Part shown: one piece after another, positions 51,934 to 60,963 of the stretch
How positions within the stretch are numbered: position 1 is the stretch's first letter
Layout: each line of letters opens with the position of its first letter
Assembly: GCA_008638415.1 (NCBI GenBank)
Contig: VWVT01000001.1
Span: forward strand, 248,001-312,000
Source: Nocardiopsis sinuspersici
Lineage (GTDB): Bacteria > Actinomycetota > Actinomycetes > Streptosporangiales > Streptosporangiaceae
Reading direction: 5' to 3'
DNA: 64,000 bases
The notes under the pieces: model-generated
Databases searched by the model: none
The model's input: only the letters and a program-made list of their open reading frames with translations
Told to the model about the DNA's origin: nothing
Made by a program: the position numbers and the translations under genes

Positions 51934-54231
51934 TCAGGGGGTGCGGTCCGCACCGTCCGTCGCCAGCGGGCGGAACCGGCGCAGCCGCTGGCTGTTGCTC
52001 ACCACGAACACGCTGGAGAAGGCCATCGCCGCACCCGCGAGCATCGGGTTGAGCAGGCCCGCCGCCGCCAGCGGCAGGGCCGCCGCGTTGTAGGCGAAGG
52101 CCCAGAACAGGTTCCCCCTGATCGTGCCGAGCGTGCGGCGCGAGAGCCGGACCGCGTCGGCCGCCGTCCGCAGGTCGCCGCGCACCAGGGTCAGGTCGCT
52201 GGCCTCGATGGCCACGTCGGTTCCCGTACCCATGGAAAGCCCCAGGTCGGCCTGGGCCAGGGCCGCCGCGTCGTTGACACCGTCGCCGACCATCGCCACG
52301 GTACGGCCCTCGGCCTGCAGCCGCCTGACGACGTCGACCTTGTCCTTGGGCAGGACCTCGGCGATCACCTCGTCGATACCGACCTCCGCGGCCACCGAGC
52401 GCGCCACGGCCTCGTTGTCGCCGGTGAGCAGGATCGGGGTGAGGTCGAGCTCGCGGAACCGGCGGACCGCCTCGGCGCTGGTGGGCTTGACGGTGTCGGC
52501 CACCACCAGCACGCCCCGGGCACGGCCCTCCCAGCCGACCGCGACGGCGGTGCGGCCCTCGGACTCGGCGTCCCTGAGGGCGGTGGCCAACTGCTCGGGC
52601 AGGGAGGTCCCGTGCTCCTCCAGCAGCGTGACCCGGCCGACCAGGACGGCGCGGCCGTCGACGGTCCCCCGGACGCCGAGGCCCTCCACGTTGGCGAAGC
52701 CCTCGGGTGCGGGCAGGGTGCCCACCCGGTCGGCGGCGCCGGAGGCGACCGCCCGGGCGACGGGGTGCTCGGAGGCGTTCTCCAGCGCCCCCGCCAGTCG
52801 CAGGACCTCCCGCTCGTCCTCGCCGTCGGCGACGGTGACACCGGTCAGCGCCATCCGGCCGGTGGTGACGGTGCCGGTCTTGTCCAGCACGACGGTGTCC
52901 ACGCGGCGGGTGTTCTCCAGGACCTCGGGGCCCTTGATGAGGATGCCGAGCTGGGCGCCGCGACCGGTGCCCACCATCAGGGCCATGGGCGTGGCCAGGC
53001 CGAGGGCGCACGGGCAGGCGATGATGAGCACCGCGACGGCGGCGGTGAAGGCCGCCGTGGCGGACTGGCCGGCGAGGAGCCAGGCGCCGAGCGTGCCGAG
53101 CGCGATCAGGATGGCGATCGGGACGAACACCCCGGACACCCGGTCGGCCAGGCGCTGGACCTCGGCCTTGCCGCTCTGGGCCTCCTCCACCAGACGCGCC
53201 ATCTGGGCGAGCTGGGTGTCGGAGCCGACCCTGGTGGCGCGTACCACCAGGCGTCCGCCCGCGTTGACCGTGGCGCCGACGACGGAGCTGCCGGGCGAGA
53301 CCTCCTCGGGGACGGACTCACCGGTGAGCATGCTCATGTCGACGGCGGAGGTGCCCTCCTCCACGGTGCCGTCGGTGGCGATCCGCTCGCCGGGCCGGAC
53401 GAGGAAGCGGTCGCCGACGGCGAGCCGGTCCACGGGTACGAGCACCTCGCGGGGCGAGGGGCCCTCACCGCGCAGGACGGTGACCTCCTTGGCGCCGAGT
53501 TCGAGCAGGGCGCGCAGGGCGTCTCCGGCACGGCGCTTGGAGCGAGCCTCGAAGTACTTGCCGAGGAGGATGAAGGAGGTGACGCCCGCGGCGACCTCCA
53601 GGTAGATGTTGCCCGCCCCGTCGGTGCGGGCGATGGTCAGCTCGAACGCGTGCGTCATGCCCGGTGTCCCGGCGGTGCCGAGGAAGAGGGCGTACAGCGA
53701 CCACAGGAAGGCGGCCGAGACCCCGAGGGAGACCAGCGTGTCCATGGTGGCCGTGCCGAGCCTGAGGTTCTTCCACGCGGCCACGTGGAAGGGCAGGGCG
53801 CCCCAGACGACGACGGGTGCCGCCAGGGTCAGGGAGGCCCACTGCCAGTAGGTGAACTGCAGCGCGGGGACCATGGCCATGGCGATGACGGGCACCGAGA
53901 GCACGAGGGAGACCACGGCGCGGTTCCACAGCGCCCGCACGGGATCGTTCGGATCGACGGCGGTCTCGGCCGTCTCGGCCTCGGTCCGGGGGACGGTGGC
54001 GGTGTAGCCCGCCTTCTCGACCTGGGCGACCAGGTCGTCCACCGGTGTGGGCGTCCCCTCGAAGGAGACACGGGCCTTCTCCGTGGCGAAGTTGACGGTG
54101 GCGCTGACGCCGTCGAGCTTGTTGAGCCGCTTCTCGACCCGGTTGGCGCAGGCGGCGCAGGTCATCCCGCCGATGGCCAGCTCGACCGGTTCGGTGCCGG
54201 TCGGTTCCGCCGTGGCTCTGCTGGTACTCAT
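51934..54231 (-). CDS. copA: Copper-exporting P1B-type ATPase
   Basis: A 765-residue P-type ATPase that pumps Cu+ out of the cell. One N-terminal heavy-metal domain has [11 protein letters not shown] (Cys25, Cys28). Eight membrane helices are expected. The metal path motif [10 protein letters not shown] is near residue 407, the phosphorylated Asp is in DKTGTVTTG near 450, and the ATP-binding HP motif is in [12 protein letters not shown]. The hinge [14 protein letters not shown] is intact, and the C-terminal helices carry YN and MxxSS-type residues ([19 protein letters not shown]), which select Cu+. The ATG at 54231 has GGGAGGGG upstream. It is cotranscribed with copZ, 147 bases upstream, behind a CsoR-type operator. 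Confidence 0.95.
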   Translation of the reverse strand: MSTSRATAEPTGTEPVELAIGGMTCAACANRVEKRLNKLDGVSATVNFATEKARVSFEGTPTPVDDLVAQVEKAGYTATVPRTEAETAETAVDPNDPVRALWNRAVVSLVLSVPVIAMAMVPALQFTYWQWASLTLAAPVVVWGALPFHVAAWKNLRLGTATMDTLVSLGVSAAFLWSLYALFLGTAGTPGMTHAFELTIARTDGAGNIYLEVAAGVTSFILLGKYFEARSKRRAGDALRALLELGAKEVTVLRGEGPSPREVLVPVDRLAVGDRFLVRPGERIATDGTVEEGTSAVDMSMLTGESVPEEVSPGSSVVGATVNAGGRLVVRATRVGSDTQLAQMARLVEEAQSGKAEVQRLADRVSGVFVPIAILIALGTLGAWLLAGQSATAAFTAAVAVLIIACPCALGLATPMALMVGTGRGAQLGILIKGPEVLENTRRVDTVVLDKTGTVTTGRMALTGVTVADGEDEREVLRLAGALENASEHPVARAVASGAADRVGTLPAPEGFANVEGLGVRGTVDGRAVLVGRVTLLEEHGTSLPEQLATALRDAESEGRTAVAVGWEGRARGVLVVADTVKPTSAEAVRRFRELDLTPILLTGDNEAVARSVAAEVGIDEVIAEVLPKDKVDVVRRLQAEGRTVAMVGDGVNDAAALAQADLGLSMGTGTDVAIEASDLTLVRGDLRTAADAVRLSRRTLGTIRGNLFWAFAYNAAALPLAAAGLLNPMLAGAAMAFSSVFVVSNSQRLRRFRPLATDGADRTP

Positions 54232-54378
54232 TGACCCCTCCCGGAGGTCCGGAAAATCCTGGTGTCCGTCGGCGCCTCGCGCGGTGTCCCGCCGCGACGC
54301 CCGGGAACGGTCCGCCCCGGACGCCGCGGCGGACGTGTGCGCGGGGCCCGCTGCGCGGACCCCGCGGCCGGGTCCGTG

Positions 54379-54594
54379 TCAGTCACGGACCTCGTATCCG
54401 GCCTCGTCGATGGCGGCGCGGACCGACCCGTCGTCGACCGGGCCGTCGCTGGTGACGGTCACCTTCTTGCTGTCGAGGTCGACCTTGACGTCGGTGACTC
54501 CCGCGACCTCGCTGACCTCCTCGGTGACAGAGTTGACGCAGTGCCCGCAGCTCATGCCGTCAACGGTGTAAACAGCGGTCGTGGTGGCAGCCAT
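54379..54594 (-). CDS. copZ: Copper chaperone (heavy-metal-associated domain protein)
   Basis: A 71-residue single-domain HMA protein with the copper-binding motif GMSCGHC (Cys16, Cys19) on the first loop and a typical beta-alpha-beta-beta-alpha-beta fold (YTVDGMSC then VTDVKVDLDSKKVTVTSDG). It carries Cu+ to CopA. The ATG at 54594 has AGGAGGCG upstream. It is the first gene of the copper operon; the perfect operator at 54659-54675 stands 65 bases before the start. Confidence 0.93.
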   Translation of the reverse strand: MAATTTAVYTVDGMSCGHCVNSVTEEVSEVAGVTDVKVDLDSKKVTVTSDGPVDDGSVRAAIDEAGYEVRD

Positions 54595-54658
54595 TTCGCC
54601 TCCTGGGACATGTGTGGTGTGTCGGTCGTCCTGAGACCGGCCTCCGATGACCCCCAAC

Positions 54659-54675
54659 ATACCCCCAAGGGGTAT
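54659..54675. promoter_or_regulatory. CsoR-type copper operator
   Basis: ATACCCC-CAA-GGGGTAT is a perfect inverted repeat 65 bases upstream of copZ. It matches the TACCC/GGGTA form of the sites bound by the copper repressor CsoR in Streptomyces, where copper binding releases the repressor. A csoR gene is not in the window. Confidence 0.82.
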
Positions 54676-54959
54676 GCATCTGTCAAGTGCCGCCCCGGGG
54701 TCCGCGCCCCGCACGCCCGGGAGAAACCCCAGGGAGACGGCCTCCGCCGCCTGGCGCGGAGGCCGGATCCCCCGCTCGGCACGGTACCCGGTGGGGGTAC
54801 CCAGGCGAAAGCGGCCGCTCCGGACACGACGAAGGCCCCCGCACGTCGTGCGAGGACCTCGGAGGCGGTCCGCCCCGGCTCCGGGTACCCTCCCCCCGTT
54901 CCACGAAGGGCGAAAGACCCGCCTTCCGGATCCGGAGGAGGGGAGCCACGGGGGGACGG

Positions 54960-55055
54960 GGGGTTCGGAGAGGTGGGGCTCGGGGGGTTGGGGGGTTCGA
55001 AGAGGCGGGGGTCGGGGAGGTCGGGGGTTCGGAGGAGGCGCCGGGGCTCGGAGCC
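54960..55055. repeat. Imperfect 32-bp G-rich tandem repeat, three copies
   Basis: GGGGTTCGGAGAGG at 54960, GGGGTTCGAAGAGG at 54992 and GGGGTTCGGAGGAGG at 55024 start exactly 32 bases apart and are followed by related G-runs. Many G tracts on the plus strand could form G-quadruplexes. The block ends six bases before the 3' end of the GNAT gene. Confidence 0.75.
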
Positions 55056-55061
55056 GGCCGG

Positions 55062-55661
55062 CTACTCGGCCTTCAGCTCCAGGCGGGCGACCACGCGCTC
55101 GCTCAGGTGGTGCCCGTTGAGCGTGAAGCCGGCCCGCTGGAACATCTCCACGGTGCCCGTGTAGACCTCCGCACTGGGCGCCCGGCCCCCGGCCGTGTCC
55201 ACCGGGTAGGCCTCCAGGACGCGGGCCCCGTTGCTGCGGGCGTACTCGATCGCCCCGTCCAGCAGGCGGCTGCCCAGGCCGTGCCTGCGCCGCCGGGGCG
55301 GGAGCCAGAAACAGACCAGCGCCCACACACCCGGCTCGTGGGGGTCGGCCGGACGCAGGGAACGCGACCGCGACAGGCGGATGAAGTCCTCGCGCGGGGC
55401 CACGGAGACCCAGCCGCACGGGCCGTCATCGTCATAGGCGAGCAGGCCGGGTATCCGGCCCTCCAGGGTCAGGCGGCGCAACTCCTCCTTGTTGTCCACT
55501 CCGCGCGTCGAGCGCTCACAGGAGGTGCTCGCCGTGTGGTCCTTGGCGCGCCTGCGGAAGAACGTGCACCAGCAGTGCCCGTACGCTCCGGTCGGTCCGA
55601 ACAGGTTCTCCAGGTCTTCCCACCGCTCGGCGGTGGCGGGCTCGATTGAGACGATGGACAT
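55062..55661 (-). CDS. GNAT family acetyltransferase
   Basis: A 199-residue protein with a GCN5-type acetyl-CoA fold. The start MSIVSIEPATAERWEDLENL, the CWC motif in GHCWCTFFRRRA and the acetyl-CoA loop RRRRHGLGSRLLDGAIEYAR are typical of a group whose substrates are unknown. The ATG at 55661 is preceded by GAGGGAG; an in-frame upstream ATG adds 17 unlikely residues. It stands alone, with the G-rich repeats behind it and a symporter gene upstream. It could acetylate a small amine, an antibiotic or a protein end; the sequence does not decide. Confidence 0.82.
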   Translation of the reverse strand: MSIVSIEPATAERWEDLENLFGPTGAYGHCWCTFFRRRAKDHTASTSCERSTRGVDNKEELRRLTLEGRIPGLLAYDDDGPCGWVSVAPREDFIRLSRSRSLRPADPHEPGVWALVCFWLPPRRRRHGLGSRLLDGAIEYARSNGARVLEAYPVDTAGGRAPSAEVYTGTVEMFQRAGFTLNGHHLSERVVARLELKAE

Positions 55662-55860
55662 CGGACTCCCTCGACGAGACACACGGGCCGCCACAACTGT
55701 GACCCAGCACACTAGCGATTATTCGTCGTGACCGAAAGAACACAGATGCACGAAAGCGCCTTGCTTGGCGGGTTTCGTCACTGAAAGCCGGTGTTGGGAA
55801 GCTCGCGGGGCGGAGGGCGCACGGCCCTCCGCCCCGTTCAGCCGGTCGGTCCGGGTCGGG

Positions 55861-57360
55861 TCAGGACGAGACCCGGCCCGCCTCCTCGGCGGACTCCGCC
55901 TTTCCGGGCTCCCAGCACTCCACGCCCCGCAGGCCGCTCAGCCGGTCCCGCGTGAACACGGGGTCGATGCCCTGGCGCCGCTGGTCGGTGTAGTCCTTGA
56001 GCAGGCGTGCCGCCGTCGCCGCCAAAGGCGTGATGGCGATGAGGTTGACCAGCGCCATCATGCCCATGGTCGTGTCGGCCAGCGTCCAGACCAGGTCGAT
56101 CGAGCCCAGGGCGCCCAGGAAGCTGGCGGCGAGGAAGACCACCTTGTAGCCGACGAGGACGCCGTGGCTGTTGGTCAGGTACTCCAGGTTCGACTCGCCG
56201 TAGTAGTAGTTGCCCAGCACCGACGTGAACGCGACGATGACGATGATCAGCGTCATGAGGTGCAGCGCCCACGGGCCCAGGTGGGAGGTCACCGCGATCT
56301 GGGTGAGGTCGCCCTCAAGCTGTACGTCGGTGTCCCTCTCGTAGCCGATGAGGATGATGAAGGCCGTGATGGAGCAGACCACGAGGGTGTCGAAGTAGAC
56401 GCCCAGGCTCTGCACCAGGCCCTGCTTGGCGGGGTGGGTGACCGAGGCGCTGGCCGCGGCGATCGGGGCCGAGCCGAGCCCGGCCTCGTTGGAGAACATC
56501 CCCCGGCGCACACCCTGGATGATCACCGTGGCCAGACCGGCGGCGGCGAACTCACGGATGCCGAAGGCGTGCTCGAAGATCAGCGCGAACATCGTCGGGA
56601 TCCGCTCGAAGTTCATCGCCAGGATGACCACGCCCAGGACCAGGTAGATCGCGGCGAAGGCCGGGATCAGGGCCTGGGCCGTGTGCGCGATCCGGCGGAC
56701 GCCGCCGAAGATCACCAGCGCGGTGAGCACGACGACCACGGCCCCGACGATGGCCGACAGCCACACGCCCGAGCCCCCGCCCAGGCTCGCGGAGGAGTTG
56801 GCCACGGCACCGGCGATGGTGTTGCTCTGCACCGCGTTGAAGACCATCGGGAAGGTGATGATGAGGACGACGGCGAACAGCACGCCCATCCAGCGCTGGC
56901 CGAGGCCGCGCTCCATGTAGTAGGCGGGACCGCCCCGGTAACCCGTGGAGTCCCGGACCTTGTAGAGCTGGGCCAGGGTGGACTCGATGAAGCTGGTTCC
57001 GGCGACGACGGTCGCCATCAGCCACATCCAGAAGACGGCGCCCGGGCCGCCGAGGGAGATGGCGACCGCCACGCCGACGATGTTGCCGGTACCGATGCGG
57101 GCGGCGGCCGAGATCATGAACGCCTGGAGCGACGAGACGGCCCTCTTGCCGTCCGGTGCGATCTCGGGCCGGCTGCGCAGTACCCGGAACATCTCCGGGA
57201 ACAGGCGGATCTGGACGACTCCCGTCCTGATCGTGGCGTAGAGGCTGACCACCACCAGCAGCGGGATCAGTACCCAGGACCAGAAGAAGTCGTTGTTGAA
57301 CGTGCCGATGGCCTCGGTGATGCGTACACCGATGCCGGGCGTTGCGTCTGCGATTAACAC
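55861..57360 (-). CDS. Alanine/glycine:cation symporter (AGCS family)
   Basis: A 499-residue membrane transporter that brings in alanine or glycine with Na+. It has about 10-11 helices and the AGCS stretches ARIGTGNIVGVAVAISLGGP, GTSFIESTLAQLYK, YRGGPAYYMERGLG and FSNEAGLGSAPIAAASA. The start is GTG at 57360 because AAGGAG lies ten bases upstream; the open frame further upstream (TTG at 57393) would include that ribosome binding site in the coding part. The N-terminus has a short stretch before the first helix. Na+ coupling fits the Na+-exporting Mrp complex at the left end. Function is assigned by family; ion and amino-acid preference are inferred. Confidence 0.92.
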   Translation of the reverse strand: MLIADATPGIGVRITEAIGTFNNDFFWSWVLIPLLVVVSLYATIRTGVVQIRLFPEMFRVLRSRPEIAPDGKRAVSSLQAFMISAAARIGTGNIVGVAVAISLGGPGAVFWMWLMATVVAGTSFIESTLAQLYKVRDSTGYRGGPAYYMERGLGQRWMGVLFAVVLIITFPMVFNAVQSNTIAGAVANSSASLGGGSGVWLSAIVGAVVVVLTALVIFGGVRRIAHTAQALIPAFAAIYLVLGVVILAMNFERIPTMFALIFEHAFGIREFAAAGLATVIIQGVRRGMFSNEAGLGSAPIAAASASVTHPAKQGLVQSLGVYFDTLVVCSITAFIILIGYERDTDVQLEGDLTQIAVTSHLGPWALHLMTLIIVIVAFTSVLGNYYYGESNLEYLTNSHGVLVGYKVVFLAASFLGALGSIDLVWTLADTTMGMMALVNLIAITPLAATAARLLKDYTDQRRQGIDPVFTRDRLSGLRGVECWEPGKAESAEEAGRVSS

Positions 57361-57520
57361 GGGAACGGAACTCCTTGCTCCAAAGAAGGACAACCGCCCT
57401 CACATACCCGTGAAGTGCGAGAAGTCACCACCCGGGACGTGCTGTGGTCGGATGGTGATGTTCCCGTTACTGCACCCCACCTCGGGATCGGCCGCGGACT
57501 CCCGCGGACGGCCCCTCGGA

Positions 57521-57808
57521 TCAGCCCTCGTGGACCAGATCCGCGTAGGACGGGTTCCTCTTGATGTAGGCCTGCGCGAACGGGCAGATCGGTACCACCT
57601 TGAGTCCGCGTTCCCGGATGTGGTCCAGGGACTCGCGCATGAGGTGGCTGGCCACGCCCCGCCCCTCGAAGGCCGAGTCGACCTCCACGTGCGGCAGGGC
57701 GTACACGCCCTCGTCGATCAGGTGGTAGGCGCAGAACCCCACCACCGTCCCGTCGGCGCTCACCTCGTAGCGCGACCGCTCCGGAACATCGACAACCGTG
57801 AGGTCCAT
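57521..57808 (-). CDS. Small GNAT acetyltransferase, YjdJ-like
   Basis: A 95-residue protein of the minimal GNAT family, with VEVDSAFEGRGVASHLMRES as acetyl-CoA loop and the family end ICPFAQAYIKRNPSYADLV, where the conserved Cys lies. Proteins of this group may acetylate small molecules or proteins; none has a firm role. The ATG at 57808 has GGGGAGTG upstream. It lies 160 bases upstream of the symporter on the same strand and 160 bases after the DUF5996 gene, so it may be a separate unit. Confidence 0.83.
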   Translation of the reverse strand: MDLTVVDVPERSRYEVSADGTVVGFCAYHLIDEGVYALPHVEVDSAFEGRGVASHLMRESLDHIRERGLKVVPICPFAQAYIKRNPSYADLVHEG

Positions 57809-57968
57809 GGCACTCCCCTGCTCCCTGCGTCCGCGCACGGGTGTGCGCGTGAGCCCAGTGCCCACGTTCCCACACATACACGTCACACACACCCCCCGGA
57901 GGCGTCGGCCCAGGTGAGGGGGACGGGAGCCCGTCCGGAGCACGGGTCCCGCGCCCTCCGTTCGGGGG

Positions 57969-58907
57969 TCACCGTCCGCCGCGGTAGGGGTCGGTGGCCC
58001 CGCCCGGGCAGGCCAGGGCCTCGACGTCCCACCCGGCCAGCCCCGCGCCCGCCCGGTAGGCGCTCTCCATGAACTCCAGGACGGTCGCCTGCGGGTCGGC
58101 CGCCCGGCGTGCGTCGGCGTAGCGCAGCAGGGCCAGGTGCCCGTTGCCGCTGGGGACCCACTCGGCCGCGGCCGGGCTGAGCGGCTGTTCGGTGAGCCCC
58201 TCCGGCTCGGGCGCGGTGTAGGAGTAGAAGCAGGGTTCGGGGACGTTGTCGTCGCCGAACCAGAACCCGAAGCTGACGACCTCGCGCGAGTACGCCTCGC
58301 GCACCACCTCTCCCGCCTCCCTCGGCTGCGCGACCGTGTGCGCGGAGAAGCGGGTGACCGCGATGTCGAAGGTGTGCCAGAAGTGGTGCACGGGACTGGT
58401 CTTGCCGGAGAAACCGCCGGCGAACTCCTCCAGCACCATGTTGACCTGGCTGAGCACCTGCCAGTAGCGGGTGACCTGCTCGGGGACGTAGGTGGCGTGC
58501 TCGCGGTCCTGCGCGAACGGGCGGTCGGCGTCGGGCAGGTCGAACGGGTGCGCCGTCGGGATGGAGCCGTTCACGCCCAGGCTGTCCAGCGCGGACTGGA
58601 ACCGCAGGTAGAACGAGGCCACGCTGTTGCCCTGGAGCGGGAAGGAGACCGTGCCGCCGTCCAGGGACGAGACGACCAACTGGTGGCGGACGAAGTCGAA
58701 GTCCACGGTGAAGACCGGGTTGCCGTCGCTCAGCCCCATGGGGCGGGAGGTGATCCCGCTGCCGGTGAGGTGGAAGGGCACGTTCCACCAGTGGTTGCGG
58801 CGCGGGCTGTGGTGCAGGCGCACCTTGCCGACGATCTGCTCGAAGCGGTGCAGGGTCTGTTTGGTGTCATGCCAGGCGTGGAGGGGGAGGTCCGGGAACA
58901 GCTCCAT
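57969..58907 (-). CDS. DUF5996 family protein
   Basis: A 312-residue soluble protein that matches the DUF5996 family: PDLPLHAWHDTKQTLHRFEQ at the start, LHHSPRRNHWWNVPFHLTGS, SFGFWFGDDNVPEPCFYSYT, and a His-rich segment SPVHHFWHTFDIAVTRFS. The conserved His, Asp and Glu residues look like an enzyme active site, but no activity is known. The ATG at 58907 has AAGGAG upstream. It lies 56 bases after the NarJ-like gene on the same strand, so the two may be cotranscribed. Confidence 0.82.
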   Translation of the reverse strand: MELFPDLPLHAWHDTKQTLHRFEQIVGKVRLHHSPRRNHWWNVPFHLTGSGITSRPMGLSDGNPVFTVDFDFVRHQLVVSSLDGGTVSFPLQGNSVASFYLRFQSALDSLGVNGSIPTAHPFDLPDADRPFAQDREHATYVPEQVTRYWQVLSQVNMVLEEFAGGFSGKTSPVHHFWHTFDIAVTRFSAHTVAQPREAGEVVREAYSREVVSFGFWFGDDNVPEPCFYSYTAPEPEGLTEQPLSPAAAEWVPSGNGHLALLRYADARRAADPQATVLEFMESAYRAGAGLAGWDVEALACPGGATDPYRGGR

Positions 58908-58963
58908 GGTGACGGCTCCTTGTCGTGTGTACTGGTGGCAGCGGTGCGGTCGGACCGCGTCCC

Positions 58964-59743
58964 CTACGGTTCGTCCCCGGGCCGGCCCGAGGCACCGGTG
59001 TCCGTCCGGGCACTGGTGTCCGTACCGCTCCGCGGCGGCGGGACCCGTGTCCCGTCCGGGCTCGCGGCTCCGGCGGGCGGACCCGGTACGGACGGGTGGA
59101 GGACGGCGAACCGGCGCGCCGGCCGTTCCCCGTCCGGGCGTTCGGGCAGGGTCGCCCGGACCGCGTCCACGACCCGCGCGTACGGGGTTCCGTGGTCGTG
59201 CAGGGCCTCGCCCAGCAGGTCCAGCCCGGGGCGCAGGCTCAGGAGCAGCGCCTCGCCCGCACGGGCGTCGGCGCGGGCGGCGAACTCCAGGACGGCCCTC
59301 AGGTGGTCGGGCGGTTCGTCGGCGGGGGCCGCCCCGCCCGCCTCGGCGTAGACACGGGTGACCTCGGACAGGACGCGGTCGCGAGGTGAGGTGCCGCCGT
59401 AGCGGGTCAGGCACAGGGACCTCTGGCCGAACACGTCCGCGTGGTGCTCGCACAGCTCCGGCTCGGGTGTGGTGGCGGCGTGTTCGCAGAATCCGTGGAG
59501 CGCCGCGCGCACCGTGCCCCAGGGCAGTTCGGCGACCGCCCGGGCGACCAGCGGCAGGCTTTCGAAGAAGTCCTGGCCGGGATAGCCCAGCAGGACGGAC
59601 GCGGCCTGGCGGGTGACCGCGGTCCGGTGGGCCCTGCGGACGTCCCGGCCCGCCTCCAGCCATCCGGCGGTGCCCCGCACGCTCCCGTGCGGCGCGCTCC
59701 GGCCCGCCGCGTCCTCGTTCGCGCCGTCAGTGGTGGTGCTCAT
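58964..59743 (-). CDS. narJ: Nitrate reductase assembly chaperone NarJ, orphan copy
   Basis: A 259-residue protein of the NarJ/TorD chaperone family. The core at about residues 40-190 has AASVLLGYPGQDFFESLPLV, the metal-like CEHHADVFGQRSLCLTRYG and LPVVLEFAA-type helices (AVLEFAARADARAGEALLLS). A Pro/Arg-rich tail of about 60 residues follows. NarJ helps insert the molybdenum cofactor into the catalytic subunit NarG and stops its early export. narG, narH and narI, which normally surround it, are absent here, so it must serve an enzyme encoded elsewhere or has taken another role. The ATG at 59743 fits the domain. Confidence 0.8.
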   Translation of the reverse strand: MSTTTDGANEDAAGRSAPHGSVRGTAGWLEAGRDVRRAHRTAVTRQAASVLLGYPGQDFFESLPLVARAVAELPWGTVRAALHGFCEHAATTPEPELCEHHADVFGQRSLCLTRYGGTSPRDRVLSEVTRVYAEAGGAAPADEPPDHLRAVLEFAARADARAGEALLLSLRPGLDLLGEALHDHGTPYARVVDAVRATLPERPDGERPARRFAVLHPSVPGPPAGAASPDGTRVPPPRSGTDTSARTDTGASGRPGDEP

Positions 59744-60163
59744 GTCCGCCCCCTCACGCGGTGCGGCTTCCCTGCCGCTGTCACCGCCTCGGTGTCACCT
59801 TCGGGAAGGAGTCCGCGGGGCGGCCTTCGCCGTCCCGCGAGCCCGGGCCGCGTGTGCACCCGGGAGTCGCTGCGCGGGGAGGAGGAACACGCTGGAGACC
59901 AGCAGTCACCGCTTCCGTTAACGAATATGCCTCGTCTGCGGCGAATGTCACGTATCCCACACCGTCACGTCCGAGAATCACCACACATCGGAAGGAGTCG
60001 GGACCCGTGGCGGCGACGGTGGCCGGGGCCTGTGGGGATGAGCGCCTGCCCGGGCACCGGGAGGTGCGGTGCGGGCACCGGTGAGGGCTGGTGGTGCCGT
60101 GGGCGGCCATCTGCGGAGGCCGCGACCGGAGTCCGTACGTCGGGCTGGCGGGAGGGCGAGGCC
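59744..60163. other. Non-coding region between narJ and the rRNA methyltransferase gene
   Basis: These 420 bases contain no convincing gene. A weaker GC stretch with GTTAACGAATATGCC is near 59920-59935 and may be part of the narJ promoter. No strong hairpin marks the end of the methyltransferase gene. Confidence 0.5.
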
Positions 60164-60889
60164 CTACGGGGCGACGTCGCGTGCGCGGACCAGTACCGCC
60201 GCGCGGTTGCCGACCTTCACCCGCTCCAGCGCGCGCACGCCCTCCGGCAGCGTGACGCGCCGGGTCCTGGCCGTCACCACCACCACGGCGCGCTCGGGCA
60301 GCACCCGCCCCAGGGATTCCAGGAACCCCCGCATCGGGTCCTCACCGGGAACGGCGCCCGCCCACCGGGTCATCTCCCCGTAGGGCACGTCCGTCACCAC
60401 CAGGTCGGCGTCCACGGGCTCCGTCAGGGAGAACACGTCCGCCACCGCCGACTCGGAGGGCAGGTCGCCGCCCATCGCGGCCAGTCCGGCGGCCAGGTCG
60501 CGGGCGGCCTCGGCGCGCTCCACGAAGGTCACACGGCCGAAGTCCAGGGCGGACCGGCGCAGTTCCTCCTCGCGCTCCACGAGTCCCTCGGCGGTCAGCA
60601 GCCGCAGGTTGCGCTCGGCCAGGGCGACCGCGTCGGCGTCCACGTCCGAGGCGCGCACGTGGGAGAGGTGGTCGCGGTGCAGGAATCCCAGCACCGTCGC
60701 GAGGTATCCGCTACCGCAGCAGGGGTCCCAGAGGCGTACGGTCTCCTGGCCGGTGTGCACCATCGCCCTCTGGAACAGCTCGCTGGCCAGCCGCACGGGG
60801 AAGCCGGGGAAGCCCGGCGCCGAGCGCAGCACGTGCCCGCTCGCCAGCGCCGAATGGTCGGTCCGCTCAACGGCGTACCGGTAGCTCAA
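60164..60889 (-). CDS. aviRa: AviRa-like 23S rRNA methyltransferase
   Basis: A 241-residue SAM-dependent methyltransferase. It begins MSYRYAVERTDHSALASGHV, with SAPGFPGFPVRLASELFQRA and the cofactor loop LWDPCCGSGYLATVLGFLHR (residues 53-72), and has the motif-IV equivalent TDVPYGEMTRWAG. These stretches match AviRa from the avilamycin producer, which methylates a guanine in 23S rRNA (G2535) and confers resistance to orthosomycins. The start is TTG at 60889, supported by the fit to the AviRa N-terminus. No AviRb or orthosomycin genes are present. A tRNA-Asp gene follows directly upstream. Intrinsic antibiotic resistance or a housekeeping modification are both possible. Confidence 0.85.
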   Translation of the reverse strand: MSYRYAVERTDHSALASGHVLRSAPGFPGFPVRLASELFQRAMVHTGQETVRLWDPCCGSGYLATVLGFLHRDHLSHVRASDVDADAVALAERNLRLLTAEGLVEREEELRRSALDFGRVTFVERAEAARDLAAGLAAMGGDLPSESAVADVFSLTEPVDADLVVTDVPYGEMTRWAGAVPGEDPMRGFLESLGRVLPERAVVVVTARTRRVTLPEGVRALERVKVGNRAAVLVRARDVAP

Positions 60890-60925
60890 CGTACTTCTGC
60901 CCTTCCGTACTGGCCGGAGAAAGCC

Positions 60926-60957
60926 GAAGGCCCGGTGCCTGTGGACACCGGGCCTTC
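60926..60957 (-). terminator. Terminator of the tRNA-Asp gene
   Basis: GAAGGCCCGGTG (60926-60937) pairs perfectly with CACCGGGCCTTC (60946-60957) around an eight-base loop, six bases after the tRNA 3' end on the minus strand, followed by GGCTTTCTCC. The methyltransferase start lies 37 bases further. Confidence 0.9.
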
Positions 60958-60963
60958 CTCATG

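Larger units (their letters stand above)
54595..55061. other. Copper promoter region and G-rich spacer
   Basis: This gap of 467 bases separates copZ from the GNAT gene, both read on the minus strand. It contains the CsoR-type palindrome at 54659-54675 and an imperfect 32-base tandem repeat rich in G at 54960-55055. No gene is convincing. Confidence 0.65.
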
